DNA of 64,000 bases from Prosthecobacter gellanilyticus (GCF_007992435.1 NZ_BKAG01000017.1:1-64000); one strand, 5' to 3'; positions 35,562 to 44,708 are shown, counted from the stretch's first letter. Translations and numbers: made by a program. The notes: generated by a model from the sequence alone, not told the origin.

Positions 35562-36628
35562 GAGTCAGAACTTGGATGAGGAGAGAGATCAGGCGCGTGG
35601 CACTGCACAATGGTGCCGCCCAGAGGATCAGGCATGATCGTCAGCGTGCCGCCGATCATGCGCGCGCGATGATTCATGGTCAGCAGTCCCAGCCCGCTGC
35701 CCTGGCGCACATCACCCTCAGGCATGCCACGGCCATTGTCTCGGATCGTCAGCACGATCATGCCATCCTCAAGCTCCAGGCTGAGCTCGATGCGCTCCGC
35801 ATGACTGTGCTTGATGGCGTTCGCCACCGCCTCCTGGGCGATGCGGTAAAGCTGGGTGGCCGTCTTATTGTCCGCCACCTCGACGGGCAGATCACAGCGG
35901 AAAGGACATGAAATGCGGAAGATGCGCTCCGTGCTGCTGGCCAGGTCTGCCAGTGCCGCCATGAGCCCCGCCGCATCCAGCACCACCGGGATCAATCCGC
36001 GCGACATCTCCCGCGCACGCACATTCGCACTGGTGATCAGGCGCGCAATCTCCGCTAGCTGCAATGTCTCGGGACTGTTCGAAGCCGTCAACCTCTGATA
36101 AACAACCTTGGTTAGGCAGCCGATGGCCGCAAGCTGCTGGCAGAGATCATCATGAATGTCTCTTCCGATGCGCGCCTGCTCCTCCTCGCTGATGGAGAGG
36201 ATCTTTTCCTCCAGCTTCCGCCGATCCGTGAGATCACGGATGATACCCGTGAAAATGCGTCCCGTTGGCAGCTTCACCTCCCCCACCGAAAGATCGAGCG
36301 GGAACGTGCTGCCATCCTTCCGCTTGCCAATCGCCTCGCGCCCGATGCCTATCACCTTGGGCTGGCCCGTGTGCCGGTAGTTCGCCAGATAGGCATCATG
36401 CTGCTCACGGTAGGGCGTGGGCATCAACATGGACACGTTCTGACCGATCATCTCCTCGCGCGTGTAGCCGAAGATGCGCTCCGCCGCGGCGTTCACCGTC
36501 TCGATGATGCCCCGCTCGCTGATCGTGATGATGGCATTCACCGCCGTCTCCAAAATGCCGTGCACCCGCATCTGGCTGGCTTCCAGCTCTCGATGCAGGT
36601 CGGCGATGCTCGGTGTGGGGTCACTCAT
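35558..36628 (-). CDS. PAS histidine kinase with FixL-like haem-binding pattern
   Basis: A 356-residue soluble kinase: one PAS domain (about 20-135), a HisKA_3 dimerisation domain with phospho-His159 (RDIHDDLCQQLAAIG) and an HATPase domain with DNGRGMPEGD. There is no membrane segment. The PAS domain matches FixL closely: MLMPTPYREQHDAYL carries His77 at the place of the FixL proximal haem ligand (His200 in Bradyrhizobium FixL), and VIGIGRE carries Arg97 at the place of Arg220. Two other FixL pocket residues are changed (Asn83, Lys91). It therefore probably senses oxygen through haem. The kinase core is NarL-type, unlike FixL itself. Its start overlaps ccoI by 4 nt. Confidence 0.88.
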   Translation of the reverse strand: MSDPTPSIADLHRELEASQMRVHGILETAVNAIITISERGIIETVNAAAERIFGYTREEMIGQNVSMLMPTPYREQHDAYLANYRHTGQPKVIGIGREAIGKRKDGSTFPLDLSVGEVKLPTGRIFTGIIRDLTDRRKLEEKILSISEEEQARIGRDIHDDLCQQLAAIGCLTKVVYQRLTASNSPETLQLAEIARLITSANVRAREMSRGLIPVVLDAAGLMAALADLASSTERIFRISCPFRCDLPVEVADNKTATQLYRIAQEAVANAIKHSHAERIELSLELEDGMIVLTIRDNGRGMPEGDVRQGSGLGLLTMNHRARMIGGTLTIMPDPLGGTIVQCHAPDLSPHPSSDS

Positions 36629-38970
36629 GCGGCGAGGTTAGTTTGCACAGTCACAGCCTCCATGCCATCACTGCTTTCACGCGCTGTGCGCGAGCGAAAG
36701 ATCAGCGCCACCAGTGACAGCGTGGCCGCTGAGCTCAGTGGCATGAGAATGGCCGCCAAAAGCGGACTCAAATGCCCCATCAGGGCCGTGATGGCCGTTA
36801 CCACATTATAGGTCACCGAAAACGCAAACACCAGCCGCACCGCGAGCCGATGCGTGTCCGCGATTCCCAGCAGCCGGCTCATGAAGCGCATGCTGTGACC
36901 CAGGAAATAAAAGTCTGCCTTGTGCTCCAGAAAGCTCCTCCCTGAAACCGGGCTGCCCGCGCACAAGGCCGCGTCAAAGGCCAGGCTGTCATTGGCTCCA
37001 TCGCCAATATACACCGTGTGCGGCGCATCGTGCGCCGTGATCCACGCCGCCTTGTCTCCAGGCGTCAGGCTGTGCTGCCATTCATCACGACGCAACATCA
37101 GCTGCGCCGCCGTGGCCGCCACCTTGGCCTCCCGGTCACCACTCAATATCCGTACCTGAAGCCCTCTCTCTCGAAGCGCCGCCATTTCATCACGCGATTC
37201 CGCCCGCAGCGCATCCCGAAACCGATACGCCGCGATCACCGCGCCATCGCGAGTAAACACCGCATCCGCAGAAGCGTCCACAGGCCGAGAGAGAGCCCAC
37301 ATCCGGCCATCCGCATCCTGAAAGCTCAGCCCATGTCCCGCCTCCTCCAGGACTTCCGCCTCATGGCTCGCATCAGGCACATGCGCCAGCGCATCAAACA
37401 GCGATCGGCTCACGGGATGCAGATTCCCGCTCGTGAGATGACGCAGCGCCTGCTGCGCACATGCATCCAGCTTGTCCAGAGCATCAGCATTCACCAGCAC
37501 CGGATTCTCCAGCGTCAGCGTTCCTGTCTTGTCAAACACGACTTGGCTCAGTTGCGTGAGCTTCTTCCACAAACCCAGGCTGCGCACAAACACACCATGC
37601 CTCTCCGCACGACTCGCGGCGATGTCATCCGCCAGCGGCATGGCCACACCGAGCGCGCACGGGCATGACACCACAAACACCGAGATCATCACCTGCACGG
37701 CACGTGTCCAATCATCCGTCGATAGCCACCACCAAAGCCCGCCGATGACTCCCGCCAGCACCACCACGATGAGATAACCGCGCAACAGTCTCTCCAATCG
37801 CAGATCACGCGAGTCACCACCACGCCTGGCCTCCAGCAGTGTGCACAGAGTCGACTCCCGCCAAGTCTCCAGAGCAATCGCATGCAGCGCCTGCGTGCCT
37901 GCATTCAGCGCGCCGGAAGGCAGAAGCTGTCCCGCAGAGCGCGTGCACGTATCACTCTCTCCATTGATCCACTCCAGGCTGATGCTTGCATGCGCATCCT
38001 CCAGCTTTGCCGCCACAGGCACGGCCTGCCCGGCTTTCACGGTGAACTCAGCACCTGCACGCAATTCTCGCAGCAGGCTCTCCTCGGGGATCGATGGATC
38101 ACGCAAAAGCCTGCGGCGATTCCGCGCCACGGCCATCTGCTGCACCAGCCGGCCTCCGAGCATGAGGAAGATGAACATCGCCACAAAATCAAAGTACTTC
38201 AGCCCGCCCTCCCCACACAGCCAGCCAATGATCGATCCCGCATAAGCTGCCAGGATACCCAGCGTGATCGGTGTGTCGATATGCAGCACACCGGCCTGAA
38301 GCGCACGCCAGGCACGCATGGCAAAATAACTGCCACCGACCAGCAACGCCAGGGTGGCTGAAGCAGCCGCCACCAGATCAAAGGAACGCGCAAAGGCAAA
38401 GTCCGCCGGCATACCAAAGTAAGCGGGTAGCGAGAACGCCATCGCATTCATCGCAAAGGCTCCGCAGAGTCCCGTGCGCCGCTCGAGATCGTTGTCAGCC
38501 GCACCTCCTGCATCCGTTCGGGGAGCGCCCAGCAGATACCCGAAGCGCTGCAGCTCCTGTGCAAACTCCACCGGACTGAACTTCCCCGGCTCCCAGCCAA
38601 AGCGCAGCTCGCCACGGGTCATGTCCACATGGATCTGCGTGCCGCCCATCTTGGCAAACACACGCTCGATGAGCCAGATGCAGGCCATGCACGAAAGCCC
38701 CTGGATGGACACACTCAGCTCGACGGCCGTGCTGTCATTCACTCGCACAGCCTCAGCCGTCTTGCTGGCTGCCTCCAGCCATTCGTAGTCCTGCTCTCGC
38801 AAAGCCTGCGCCGATACGGGCGGCACCGCTTGCCCTGCCTTGAGATGATAAAAATGCTCCAGTCCATGCTCATGCAGCATGTGATGCACATGCAGGCAGC
38901 CTGAGCAGCAGAACCCATCACTCCGCGTGGCAGGCACCGGAGTTCCGCAGTGTTGGCAGAGGGCACTCAT
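36625..38970 (-). CDS. ccoI: Copper-type P-ATPase of cbb3 oxidase assembly
   Basis: A 781-residue P1B ATPase that exports or delivers copper for the haem-copper oxidase. An N-terminal Cys cluster (CQHCG and CCSGC) is followed by a heavy-metal domain with CMAC (near residue 93), membrane helices, the ion-binding CPC motif in SCPCALG (near 435), and the phosphorylation site DKTGTLT (near 480). The hinge is GDGANDSLAFD. The actuator motif reads NGES where TGES is usual. Gene order beside ccoG and the FixL-like kinase supports CcoI/FixI and not a general copper pump. Confidence 0.93.
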   Translation of the reverse strand: MSALCQHCGTPVPATRSDGFCCSGCLHVHHMLHEHGLEHFYHLKAGQAVPPVSAQALREQDYEWLEAASKTAEAVRVNDSTAVELSVSIQGLSCMACIWLIERVFAKMGGTQIHVDMTRGELRFGWEPGKFSPVEFAQELQRFGYLLGAPRTDAGGAADNDLERRTGLCGAFAMNAMAFSLPAYFGMPADFAFARSFDLVAAASATLALLVGGSYFAMRAWRALQAGVLHIDTPITLGILAAYAGSIIGWLCGEGGLKYFDFVAMFIFLMLGGRLVQQMAVARNRRRLLRDPSIPEESLLRELRAGAEFTVKAGQAVPVAAKLEDAHASISLEWINGESDTCTRSAGQLLPSGALNAGTQALHAIALETWRESTLCTLLEARRGGDSRDLRLERLLRGYLIVVVLAGVIGGLWWWLSTDDWTRAVQVMISVFVVSCPCALGVAMPLADDIAASRAERHGVFVRSLGLWKKLTQLSQVVFDKTGTLTLENPVLVNADALDKLDACAQQALRHLTSGNLHPVSRSLFDALAHVPDASHEAEVLEEAGHGLSFQDADGRMWALSRPVDASADAVFTRDGAVIAAYRFRDALRAESRDEMAALRERGLQVRILSGDREAKVAATAAQLMLRRDEWQHSLTPGDKAAWITAHDAPHTVYIGDGANDSLAFDAALCAGSPVSGRSFLEHKADFYFLGHSMRFMSRLLGIADTHRLAVRLVFAFSVTYNVVTAITALMGHLSPLLAAILMPLSSAATLSLVALIFRSRTARESSDGMEAVTVQTNLAA

Positions 38971-38980
38971 GGTTCGTGTT

Positions 38981-39673
38981 TCAGTTCAGCGCGTGGCAGC
39001 AGCTCGGCACCTCTGTGCTGCTGAAGTCCAGAGTATCACGCAGCCTCCAGGCGAGGATCACCGCCGTGACCAGCGCCAGTCCCCGCTGCAGTTTCTTCAT
39101 CGTCGCAGGTTGCAGCCGGCCACCCAGCCAGTGCAGGTGTGTCTCCGCGATCCACAGCAGCGGCAGCGTGCCAAGCCCAAAGGACAAGGTGAACTCCGCG
39201 CCGCGCACGCTGCTACCATTTGCCAGCGCCAGCGCAAACACCATGTACAAGGGCCCGCAGGGCAGCAGCGGAGTCGCAAAGCCCAGCAGGCTCGCCCGCA
39301 CACCACCTTTGAGCCGGAAGGCCGCTGTCTGCACCCTGCGCAGCCCGCGGCTCAGCAGACGCGGCTTCGGCAGCCACGCATCCAGCCCCAGGCCAACGAT
39401 GACAAAAGCCAGCACCATCAACCACGGCAGCACGATGCCCGCGCCATGCTGGAAAAACCCGAGAGGCACGCTGCCCACACCACCCGCGATGGCTCCCACA
39501 ATGCTATAAGAGAGCAGTCGCGCCGCATGATAGAACGCTGTGTTGCGCATGAAGCCACCATCCTTCGATGAGATGGCCCAGGAGCATGAGAGCGGTCCGC
39601 ACATGCCCACGCAGTGCACACTGGTCACGATGCCCGCCATGAAGGCTGCGGCGCTGGTGTCGATCTGCATCAT
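38981..39673 (-). CDS. UreH/TauE-SafE-like membrane protein of the cbb3 cluster
   Basis: A 230-residue polytopic membrane protein with the N-terminal motif HCVGMCGP, typical of the UreH_2/sulfite-exporter-like family found in cbb3 oxidase clusters, where a metal-handling role is suspected. About six hydrophobic segments are visible, and a Cys/Pro pair lies in LLPCGPLYM. Its ATG overlaps the stop of the small upstream gene (ATGA), and ccoI follows after 10 nt. Confidence 0.82.
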   Translation of the reverse strand: MMQIDTSAAAFMAGIVTSVHCVGMCGPLSCSWAISSKDGGFMRNTAFYHAARLLSYSIVGAIAGGVGSVPLGFFQHGAGIVLPWLMVLAFVIVGLGLDAWLPKPRLLSRGLRRVQTAAFRLKGGVRASLLGFATPLLPCGPLYMVFALALANGSSVRGAEFTLSFGLGTLPLLWIAETHLHWLGGRLQPATMKKLQRGLALVTAVILAWRLRDTLDFSSTEVPSCCHALN

Positions 39674-39855
39674 GGATGAACAGGCGCCACCTTCACCAGC
39701 GGCACGGACTCAGGTTGGTTGTGATAGGCGATGTAGAACAGCGTCGACCAGGCGCTGAGCAGCACCAGAAAGGCCAGCACCACCCAGAGCCATGGCCTGG
39801 AGGCGATGACGCCGTGGGGAAGCACCCCATCACTGCTGGAGGTATTGTCGGGCAT
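39670..39855 (-). CDS. Small membrane protein of the cbb3 cluster
   Basis: A 61-residue protein with one membrane helix (WLWVVLAFLVLLSAWSTLFYIAY) and a short C-terminal tail. The start is uncertain: Met at 39855 or 39867, both inside the end of ccoG. The position after ccoG is where FixH/CcoH is usually found, and the helix resembles the FixH N-terminus, but the protein is far too short for a full FixH. Both ends overlap neighbours, which suggests coupled translation. Confidence 0.55.
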   Translation of the reverse strand: MPDNTSSSDGVLPHGVIASRPWLWVVLAFLVLLSAWSTLFYIAYHNQPESVPLVKVAPVHP

Positions 39856-41263
39856 CGAGGTAGGCATCAGAATTGAGCCGTGGATCCGGCCCGGTGTACT
39901 CAAAGGGTTTCGTGACGTAGCTTTTGGCATCCGCCGTGTCCGTCACTCGCAGGCTGATCATGAACGGCTTGGTGAAGCCCGTCTGCGGCAGCGTGATCAT
40001 CAGCGGCTTCAATTCTTCACCGAGGGCGGAGATCGTGATCGGCGCATCTGCCCCTGCCGCTGCAAGGCCCGCTGGCAGATCACCCTCCATGGCCAGGGTG
40101 AAGGTGCGTGCCTCATTGCGCTTGTTGATCAGGCGGACGAGAAACTGATTCCTCAGCACACCGGCATTCACATAGTAGGGCGATCCTTGCATCCTCAGGA
40201 CATTCGCGCGCAGAGGTTCGATGCGGTTCGCGGCGTAACCAAAAACACCCAAGCCGAGCAGCAGCAACGCCGTGTAAAGAATGGTCCTGCCGCGCACGAA
40301 GCGCGTCTTCCCGCCCATGAAGGCCACGAAGGACGAATAGCGCACCAGCCCGGGCTTCCGCCCCAGCTTCAGCATGATGTCATCGCAAGCATCCACACAG
40401 GCCGCGCAGCCGATGCACTCCATCTGCAGGCCGTTGCGGATGTCGATGCCCGTGGGGCACACCTGCACGCAGCGCAGGCAGTTCACACAATCACCCGCGC
40501 CTTTCATGTCCACCTTGCCTCGCGGCTCGCCACGCTTCTTGTCATAGCCGATCGTCACCGTGTGGTCATCGCTCAAGGCGGATTGAATGCGGCCATAGGG
40601 GCAAAGGATCACGCAGAACTGCTCACGAAACCAGCTGAAGGCTCCGTAGAAACCTGCCGTGATCACCGTCATCACGCCAAAGGCCACCGCATGCTTCTGC
40701 GGAGACTCCTGCATCATGTCATACAGCCCGCGCAGCGAGACGAAGTAGCTCAGAAACACATGTGCCACGATCAGTGACACGATCACATACAGCGCATGCT
40801 TGACCACCCGTCGCGTGATCTTCCCCACACCCCAAGGCGCCGCGTCCAGCCTCCGCCGCGCCGCGGCATCCCCATCGATCATCCGCTCAATGCGGCGATA
40901 CACATGCTCCAGAAACACCGTGTAAGGGCAGGTCCATCCACACCACACACGTCCAAAGAAAGCCGTGACGTAAAACAGCCCAAAGCCCAGCCCCGTGACC
41001 AGGAAGAATCCCACCCACAGATCCTGCACGGCCAGTGTCAGCCCCATGAAGTGAAACCGGCGGTTCAGCACATCCAGAAACACGGCTGGATAGCCATTCA
41101 CGGGAATCCATGGCAGCGCCACATAGATCACCATCAGCAGCAGCGCGACGAGCCTGCGTGCGCGGGTGAACTTCCCGCTCACATCCGCCGGGTGCAGCGT
41201 CTTCTTCCGGCCATCCTCATGGATGGAGCCAAGCGTGACGAGATTGGGACGGTTGACAGGCAT
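39830..41263 (-). CDS. ccoG: Cytochrome c oxidase accessory protein CcoG (polyferredoxin)
   Basis: A 477-residue membrane iron-sulfur protein implicated in copper reduction during cbb3 oxidase assembly. It has about five helices, the motif WCGWTCPYTVF, and two ferredoxin clusters, CVNCLRCVQVCP and CIGCAACVDACD. The C-terminal 130 residues form the periplasmic Ig-like domain of the family. Length is normal. Spacing to ccoP is 9 nt. Confidence 0.95.
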   Translation of the reverse strand: MPVNRPNLVTLGSIHEDGRKKTLHPADVSGKFTRARRLVALLLMVIYVALPWIPVNGYPAVFLDVLNRRFHFMGLTLAVQDLWVGFFLVTGLGFGLFYVTAFFGRVWCGWTCPYTVFLEHVYRRIERMIDGDAAARRRLDAAPWGVGKITRRVVKHALYVIVSLIVAHVFLSYFVSLRGLYDMMQESPQKHAVAFGVMTVITAGFYGAFSWFREQFCVILCPYGRIQSALSDDHTVTIGYDKKRGEPRGKVDMKGAGDCVNCLRCVQVCPTGIDIRNGLQMECIGCAACVDACDDIMLKLGRKPGLVRYSSFVAFMGGKTRFVRGRTILYTALLLLGLGVFGYAANRIEPLRANVLRMQGSPYYVNAGVLRNQFLVRLINKRNEARTFTLAMEGDLPAGLAAAGADAPITISALGEELKPLMITLPQTGFTKPFMISLRVTDTADAKSYVTKPFEYTGPDPRLNSDAYLDARQYLQQ

Positions 41264-41272
41264 GACTGGTGG

Positions 41273-41875
41273 TTACTTGGCAGGCGGCGAATCCGGGGCG
41301 CGGGTGATGGGCTCGCCCTCCTGGTGATGACTCAGCACAAAGGCCACCACCTCCCCCACGCGCTGCATTCCCAGCACGCCTTCCCAGGCGGCCATGCCCT
41401 TCGTGACGTCAGGTGATCCCCTGCGTACAATCTTGAAGATCTCCAGCGGTGTGCCGCCGTGCTTCCACTCCTGATCACTCAGCGGCAGTCCAGGCAGCTT
41501 CGCTCCGGCCAGAGTGCCGCTCAGATCCGGCGCATGGCAGGTCACGCACATGCCCGGTGTCATGAAGGTGGCCTTGCCTGCTTCCACGATCTTCGGGTCA
41601 CGGGACATCTCCCAGAGCTGCGCATCGCTGATGCTTTCCATCTGCTTCTCGCGCGCGGTCTGCATCTCCGCCATGGCCTGGTCAATCGCCACCGTGTCAC
41701 TGCTGCCATAGCCTAACTGATAGTAAAACAACCAGTGGCCCACAAACCAGGCGATGGCCATGTAGAGCGTGAAGAGCCACCACCTCGGCAGCTTCTGGTC
41801 ATACTCCTGGATGCCGTCGTAGACGTGCTCGCGCAGCACGGGCTCGGAGGGTGCGGAAGGTTTCTTCGTGTCCAT
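41273..41875 (-). CDS. ccoP: cbb3 oxidase subunit III, single-haem CcoP
   Basis: A 200-residue membrane-anchored cytochrome c. An N-terminal helix (WWLFTLYMAIAWFVGHWLFYY) precedes one class I haem site with Cys110, Cys113 and His114 (MCVTCHAP) and a later Met in GMAAWEGVLGM as possible sixth ligand. Classical CcoP is about 300 residues with two haems; here the second cytochrome domain is missing with no sign of a frameshift, so this is a short form. It would feed electrons to CcoO and CcoN. Confidence 0.9.
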   Translation of the reverse strand: MDTKKPSAPSEPVLREHVYDGIQEYDQKLPRWWLFTLYMAIAWFVGHWLFYYQLGYGSSDTVAIDQAMAEMQTAREKQMESISDAQLWEMSRDPKIVEAGKATFMTPGMCVTCHAPDLSGTLAGAKLPGLPLSDQEWKHGGTPLEIFKIVRRGSPDVTKGMAAWEGVLGMQRVGEVVAFVLSHHQEGEPITRAPDSPPAK

Positions 41876-41884
41876 GGCTTGGGG

Positions 41885-42037
41885 TTATTCGAGAGGCAGG
41901 TTGGACATGCGCCGCGCCTTCTCCTTCCTCAGCAGCAACCCGCGCAGGGTCATGATGCCAAAGACCGTCACCGTGGTGATGAAGGAGACGACCGGCACGA
42001 TCACGTGCCAGTGTTCGTAAATGATGCGCTTGTACAT
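41885..42037 (-). CDS. ccoQ: CcoQ-like small membrane protein
   Basis: A 50-residue protein, MYKRIIYEHWHVIVPVVSFI onward, with one membrane helix (about 12-34) and a basic C-terminal tail (LLLRKEKARR). Its place between ccoNO and ccoP, 5 nt after ccoNO, is where CcoQ is encoded, and size and topology fit. Sequence similarity to known CcoQ is not obvious, so the name rests mainly on position. Confidence 0.7.
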   Translation of the reverse strand: MYKRIIYEHWHVIVPVVSFITTVTVFGIMTLRGLLLRKEKARRMSNLPLE

Positions 42038-42042
42038 GGGGC

Positions 42043-44433
42043 TTAGTTGGCCAGGGGTGGCGAGGCTTTGCGGACACTGTCCGGGATCACCGGCTTCAGC
42101 GGGAAGGGCAGGCCTGGCTTCGGCAGTTCCTGGATCGCCTCCTCTTCGACAGCATCGAACTGGCCCAGCTTTTGCAGGTAGGCGATGACGGCCACCATCT
42201 CGCTGTCAGGCCGTACGACGATGTTCGATTTCTTCAGCTCCGTGGCGATCTTCGCCCCCTGCTCCAGCGCCTTCATCTTGATCTCCGTGGCATCCATCGG
42301 CGGATACGGCGCGCCGAGCTGGCGCATAACCGCGATCTTCTTCGGCAGCGTCTTCTGATCAAAGGCCTTGTCCTTCAGGTGCGCGTAGCTCGGCATGTTC
42401 GACTGCGGAGACATGCTGCGCGGATTCATCATATGCTCGTAGTGCCAGGAATCGGGGCGCACACCGCCTTCACGCGCCAGATCAGGCCCCGTGCGCTTGG
42501 ATCCCCACTGGAAGGGGTGATCATAAATGCTCTCGCCGAGACGTGAATAGTCACCGTAGCGCATCACATCCGGCACCAGCGTGCGGATCATCTGCGAGTG
42601 GCAGTTGTAGCAGCCTTCGCTCACATAGATGTCACGGCCCACAAGCTCCAGCGGCTCATACAGCTTCTGCACACGATCCTCCACGTTCTTCGCATTGTTC
42701 ACCGTCACCGTCGGCACGATCTGCAGCAACCCGCCGATCACCACCGCCACGAAAGTCAGCACCGTGAAGGGCAGATAGTTGCTCAGCAGCTTGTCATACC
42801 AGCCGGCCCAGTTCTCGCTGTTCTGCGTGGCACGGCGGATGGCCATGAAAGTGAAGATGACCGTGCCCACCAGCGCCGCCACATCCGCACCCGGAGGCAG
42901 GAAGATCCAGCCCATGAGCAGGAACAGCGCGCCGAGCGTGCAGGTCGTGGGCGCGTTGAAGAAAGTCTCCTTCACGCCCATCGTGTCTCCCGATCCGCGC
43001 TGGATCACGGCCACCTCGCGCACTTCATTCACCGGCTTGCCGCTGCGGATGGTCTTCCACAGGTTCACGATCATCACAATCCAGCCCACCAGGAACATCG
43101 CACCGCCGATCACGCGCAGCCCCATCAGAGGGCGAATGGCCTGCAGCGTGTCCAGAAAGGTGTTCTTCAGCGCCAGTCCATCAGCGGTCACCTGGTTCAG
43201 CATCAGCCCCTGCATGATGCCGCTGATCCACATGGCCACCACGTAGAGCAGGATGCCCAGCGTGCCGATCCAGAAGTGGAAGTTCGCCATGCTGGTGGAG
43301 TAAAGTTTGGTATTCCACAGCCTCGGCGCCAGCCAGTAAAACATGCCCGCCGCCATGAAGCCATTCCAGCCCAGAGCGCCCGCATGCACATGACCAATGG
43401 TCCAGTCCGAGTAGTGCGAGAGCGAGTTCACCGCACGGATCGAAAGCAGCGGCCCCTCAAAGGTGGCCATGCCGTAGAAGGTCACACCTGCGATGAAGAA
43501 CTTGATCACCGGATCCGTGCGCAGCTTGTCCCACGCGCCCCGCAAAGTGAGCAGGCCGTTGAGCATGCCGCCCCAGCTCGGTGCCCACAGCATGAGGCTG
43601 AAGAACATGCCCAGCATCTGCAGCCACTTCGGCAGCGCTGTATTCAGCAAGTGATGCGGTCCCGCCCAGATGTACAGAAACACCAGTGACCAGAAGTGCA
43701 CGATCGACAGGCGATAAGAGTACACCGGCCTCTCCGCTGCCTTCGGCAGGAAGTAGTACATGATGCCCAGGATCGGAGTCGTCAGGAAGAAGGCGACCGC
43801 ATTGTGCCCATACCACCACTGCACCAGCGCATCCTGCACGCCGCCAAAGATGCCGTAGCTATGAGTCCAGCTCGTCGGGATCGACAGATGGTTCACGATG
43901 TAGAGCATCGCCACCGTCACGATCGTGGCGATGTAGAACCACAGCGCCACATACAGGCTCGGCTCGTTCCGCTTGTGCAACGTGAGGAAGAAGTTCACGC
44001 CAAACACCACCCAGATCACCGCCACGGCCACATTGATGGGCCAGATCAACTCCGCGTATTCCTTGCCACGTGAGAAGCCCAGGGGCAGAGAGACCGCCGC
44101 CGCGATGATGATGAGCTGCCAGCCCCAGAAGTGAATCGATGAGAGCGTATCATTGCCCATGCGGCATTTGCACAGGCGCTGCGTGGAGTAGTAGATGCCC
44201 GCGAACATCATGTTCCCCACGAAGGCGAAGATGGCCGCATTGGTGTGCAGCGGGCGCAGACGGCCAAAGGTCAGCCACTCCTTGAGATTCAGCTCGTGGT
44301 AGTTCAGCTGGCTCGCAATGAACACACCAGCGAGCATCGCCACGGCGCCAAAGATCACCGAGGCCAGCAGGAACTGGCGCACGACCTTGTCATTGTATTC
44401 GACGGGAACTTTAGCAGCTGCGGTGGCGTTCAT
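42043..44433 (-). CDS. ccoNO: Fused cbb3 oxidase subunits I and II (CcoN-CcoO)
   Basis: A 796-residue protein. Residues 1 to about 480 are CcoN, the catalytic haem-copper subunit with twelve helices: LHTNAAIFAF holds the low-spin haem ligand, WWYGHNAVAFF the CuB/active-site His-Tyr region, and the block GPHHLLNT the further CuB ligands; HVHAGALGWNG has the haem ligands near the exit. After further helices, a CcoO domain (about 570-796) has the haem c site EGCYNCHSQ (near 611) and a His-Met type C-terminus. This forms the core of a high-affinity terminal oxidase in one chain. It overlaps ccoS by 23 nt. Confidence 0.95.
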   Translation of the reverse strand: MNATAAAKVPVEYNDKVVRQFLLASVIFGAVAMLAGVFIASQLNYHELNLKEWLTFGRLRPLHTNAAIFAFVGNMMFAGIYYSTQRLCKCRMGNDTLSSIHFWGWQLIIIAAAVSLPLGFSRGKEYAELIWPINVAVAVIWVVFGVNFFLTLHKRNEPSLYVALWFYIATIVTVAMLYIVNHLSIPTSWTHSYGIFGGVQDALVQWWYGHNAVAFFLTTPILGIMYYFLPKAAERPVYSYRLSIVHFWSLVFLYIWAGPHHLLNTALPKWLQMLGMFFSLMLWAPSWGGMLNGLLTLRGAWDKLRTDPVIKFFIAGVTFYGMATFEGPLLSIRAVNSLSHYSDWTIGHVHAGALGWNGFMAAGMFYWLAPRLWNTKLYSTSMANFHFWIGTLGILLYVVAMWISGIMQGLMLNQVTADGLALKNTFLDTLQAIRPLMGLRVIGGAMFLVGWIVMIVNLWKTIRSGKPVNEVREVAVIQRGSGDTMGVKETFFNAPTTCTLGALFLLMGWIFLPPGADVAALVGTVIFTFMAIRRATQNSENWAGWYDKLLSNYLPFTVLTFVAVVIGGLLQIVPTVTVNNAKNVEDRVQKLYEPLELVGRDIYVSEGCYNCHSQMIRTLVPDVMRYGDYSRLGESIYDHPFQWGSKRTGPDLAREGGVRPDSWHYEHMMNPRSMSPQSNMPSYAHLKDKAFDQKTLPKKIAVMRQLGAPYPPMDATEIKMKALEQGAKIATELKKSNIVVRPDSEMVAVIAYLQKLGQFDAVEEEAIQELPKPGLPFPLKPVIPDSVRKASPPLAN

Positions 44434-44608
44434 GAGAGAGGGGGCGGCTCGCGGCCGGGATCACTCCACATCCGGCATCATCGAGCGGCAGCAGCGCCAC
44501 TTGCTCGAGGCTTGCACGTCGCTTTTGCGCACGCTCTGCCAGAAACAGCGCCGCAAACAAGACGGCGAACATGAGGCTGACGAAGATGGTGACGGCAAAG
44601 ACTTCCAT
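44411..44608 (-). CDS. ccoS: cbb3 oxidase assembly protein CcoS
   Basis: A 65-residue protein starting MEVFAVTIFVSLMFAVLF, one membrane helix followed by a short tail. The N-terminus is typical of CcoS, which helps insert the haem and copper cofactors of the oxidase. It is the first gene of the cco cluster and overlaps the ccoNO start by 23 nt; the last third is encoded in the overlap region and is not conserved in kind. Confidence 0.8.
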   Translation of the reverse strand: MEVFAVTIFVSLMFAVLFAALFLAERAQKRRASLEQVALLPLDDAGCGVIPAASRPLSHERHRSC

Positions 44609-44708
44609 GGGATGGTGCGGAGACCCGGCTCACGCTTGCTGCCAAGAAAGCGCAGCTCGTTCCTCACGGCTCCACTCTCCTTGCCAATGCCTGCCCTCAT
44701 CTTGCGCA

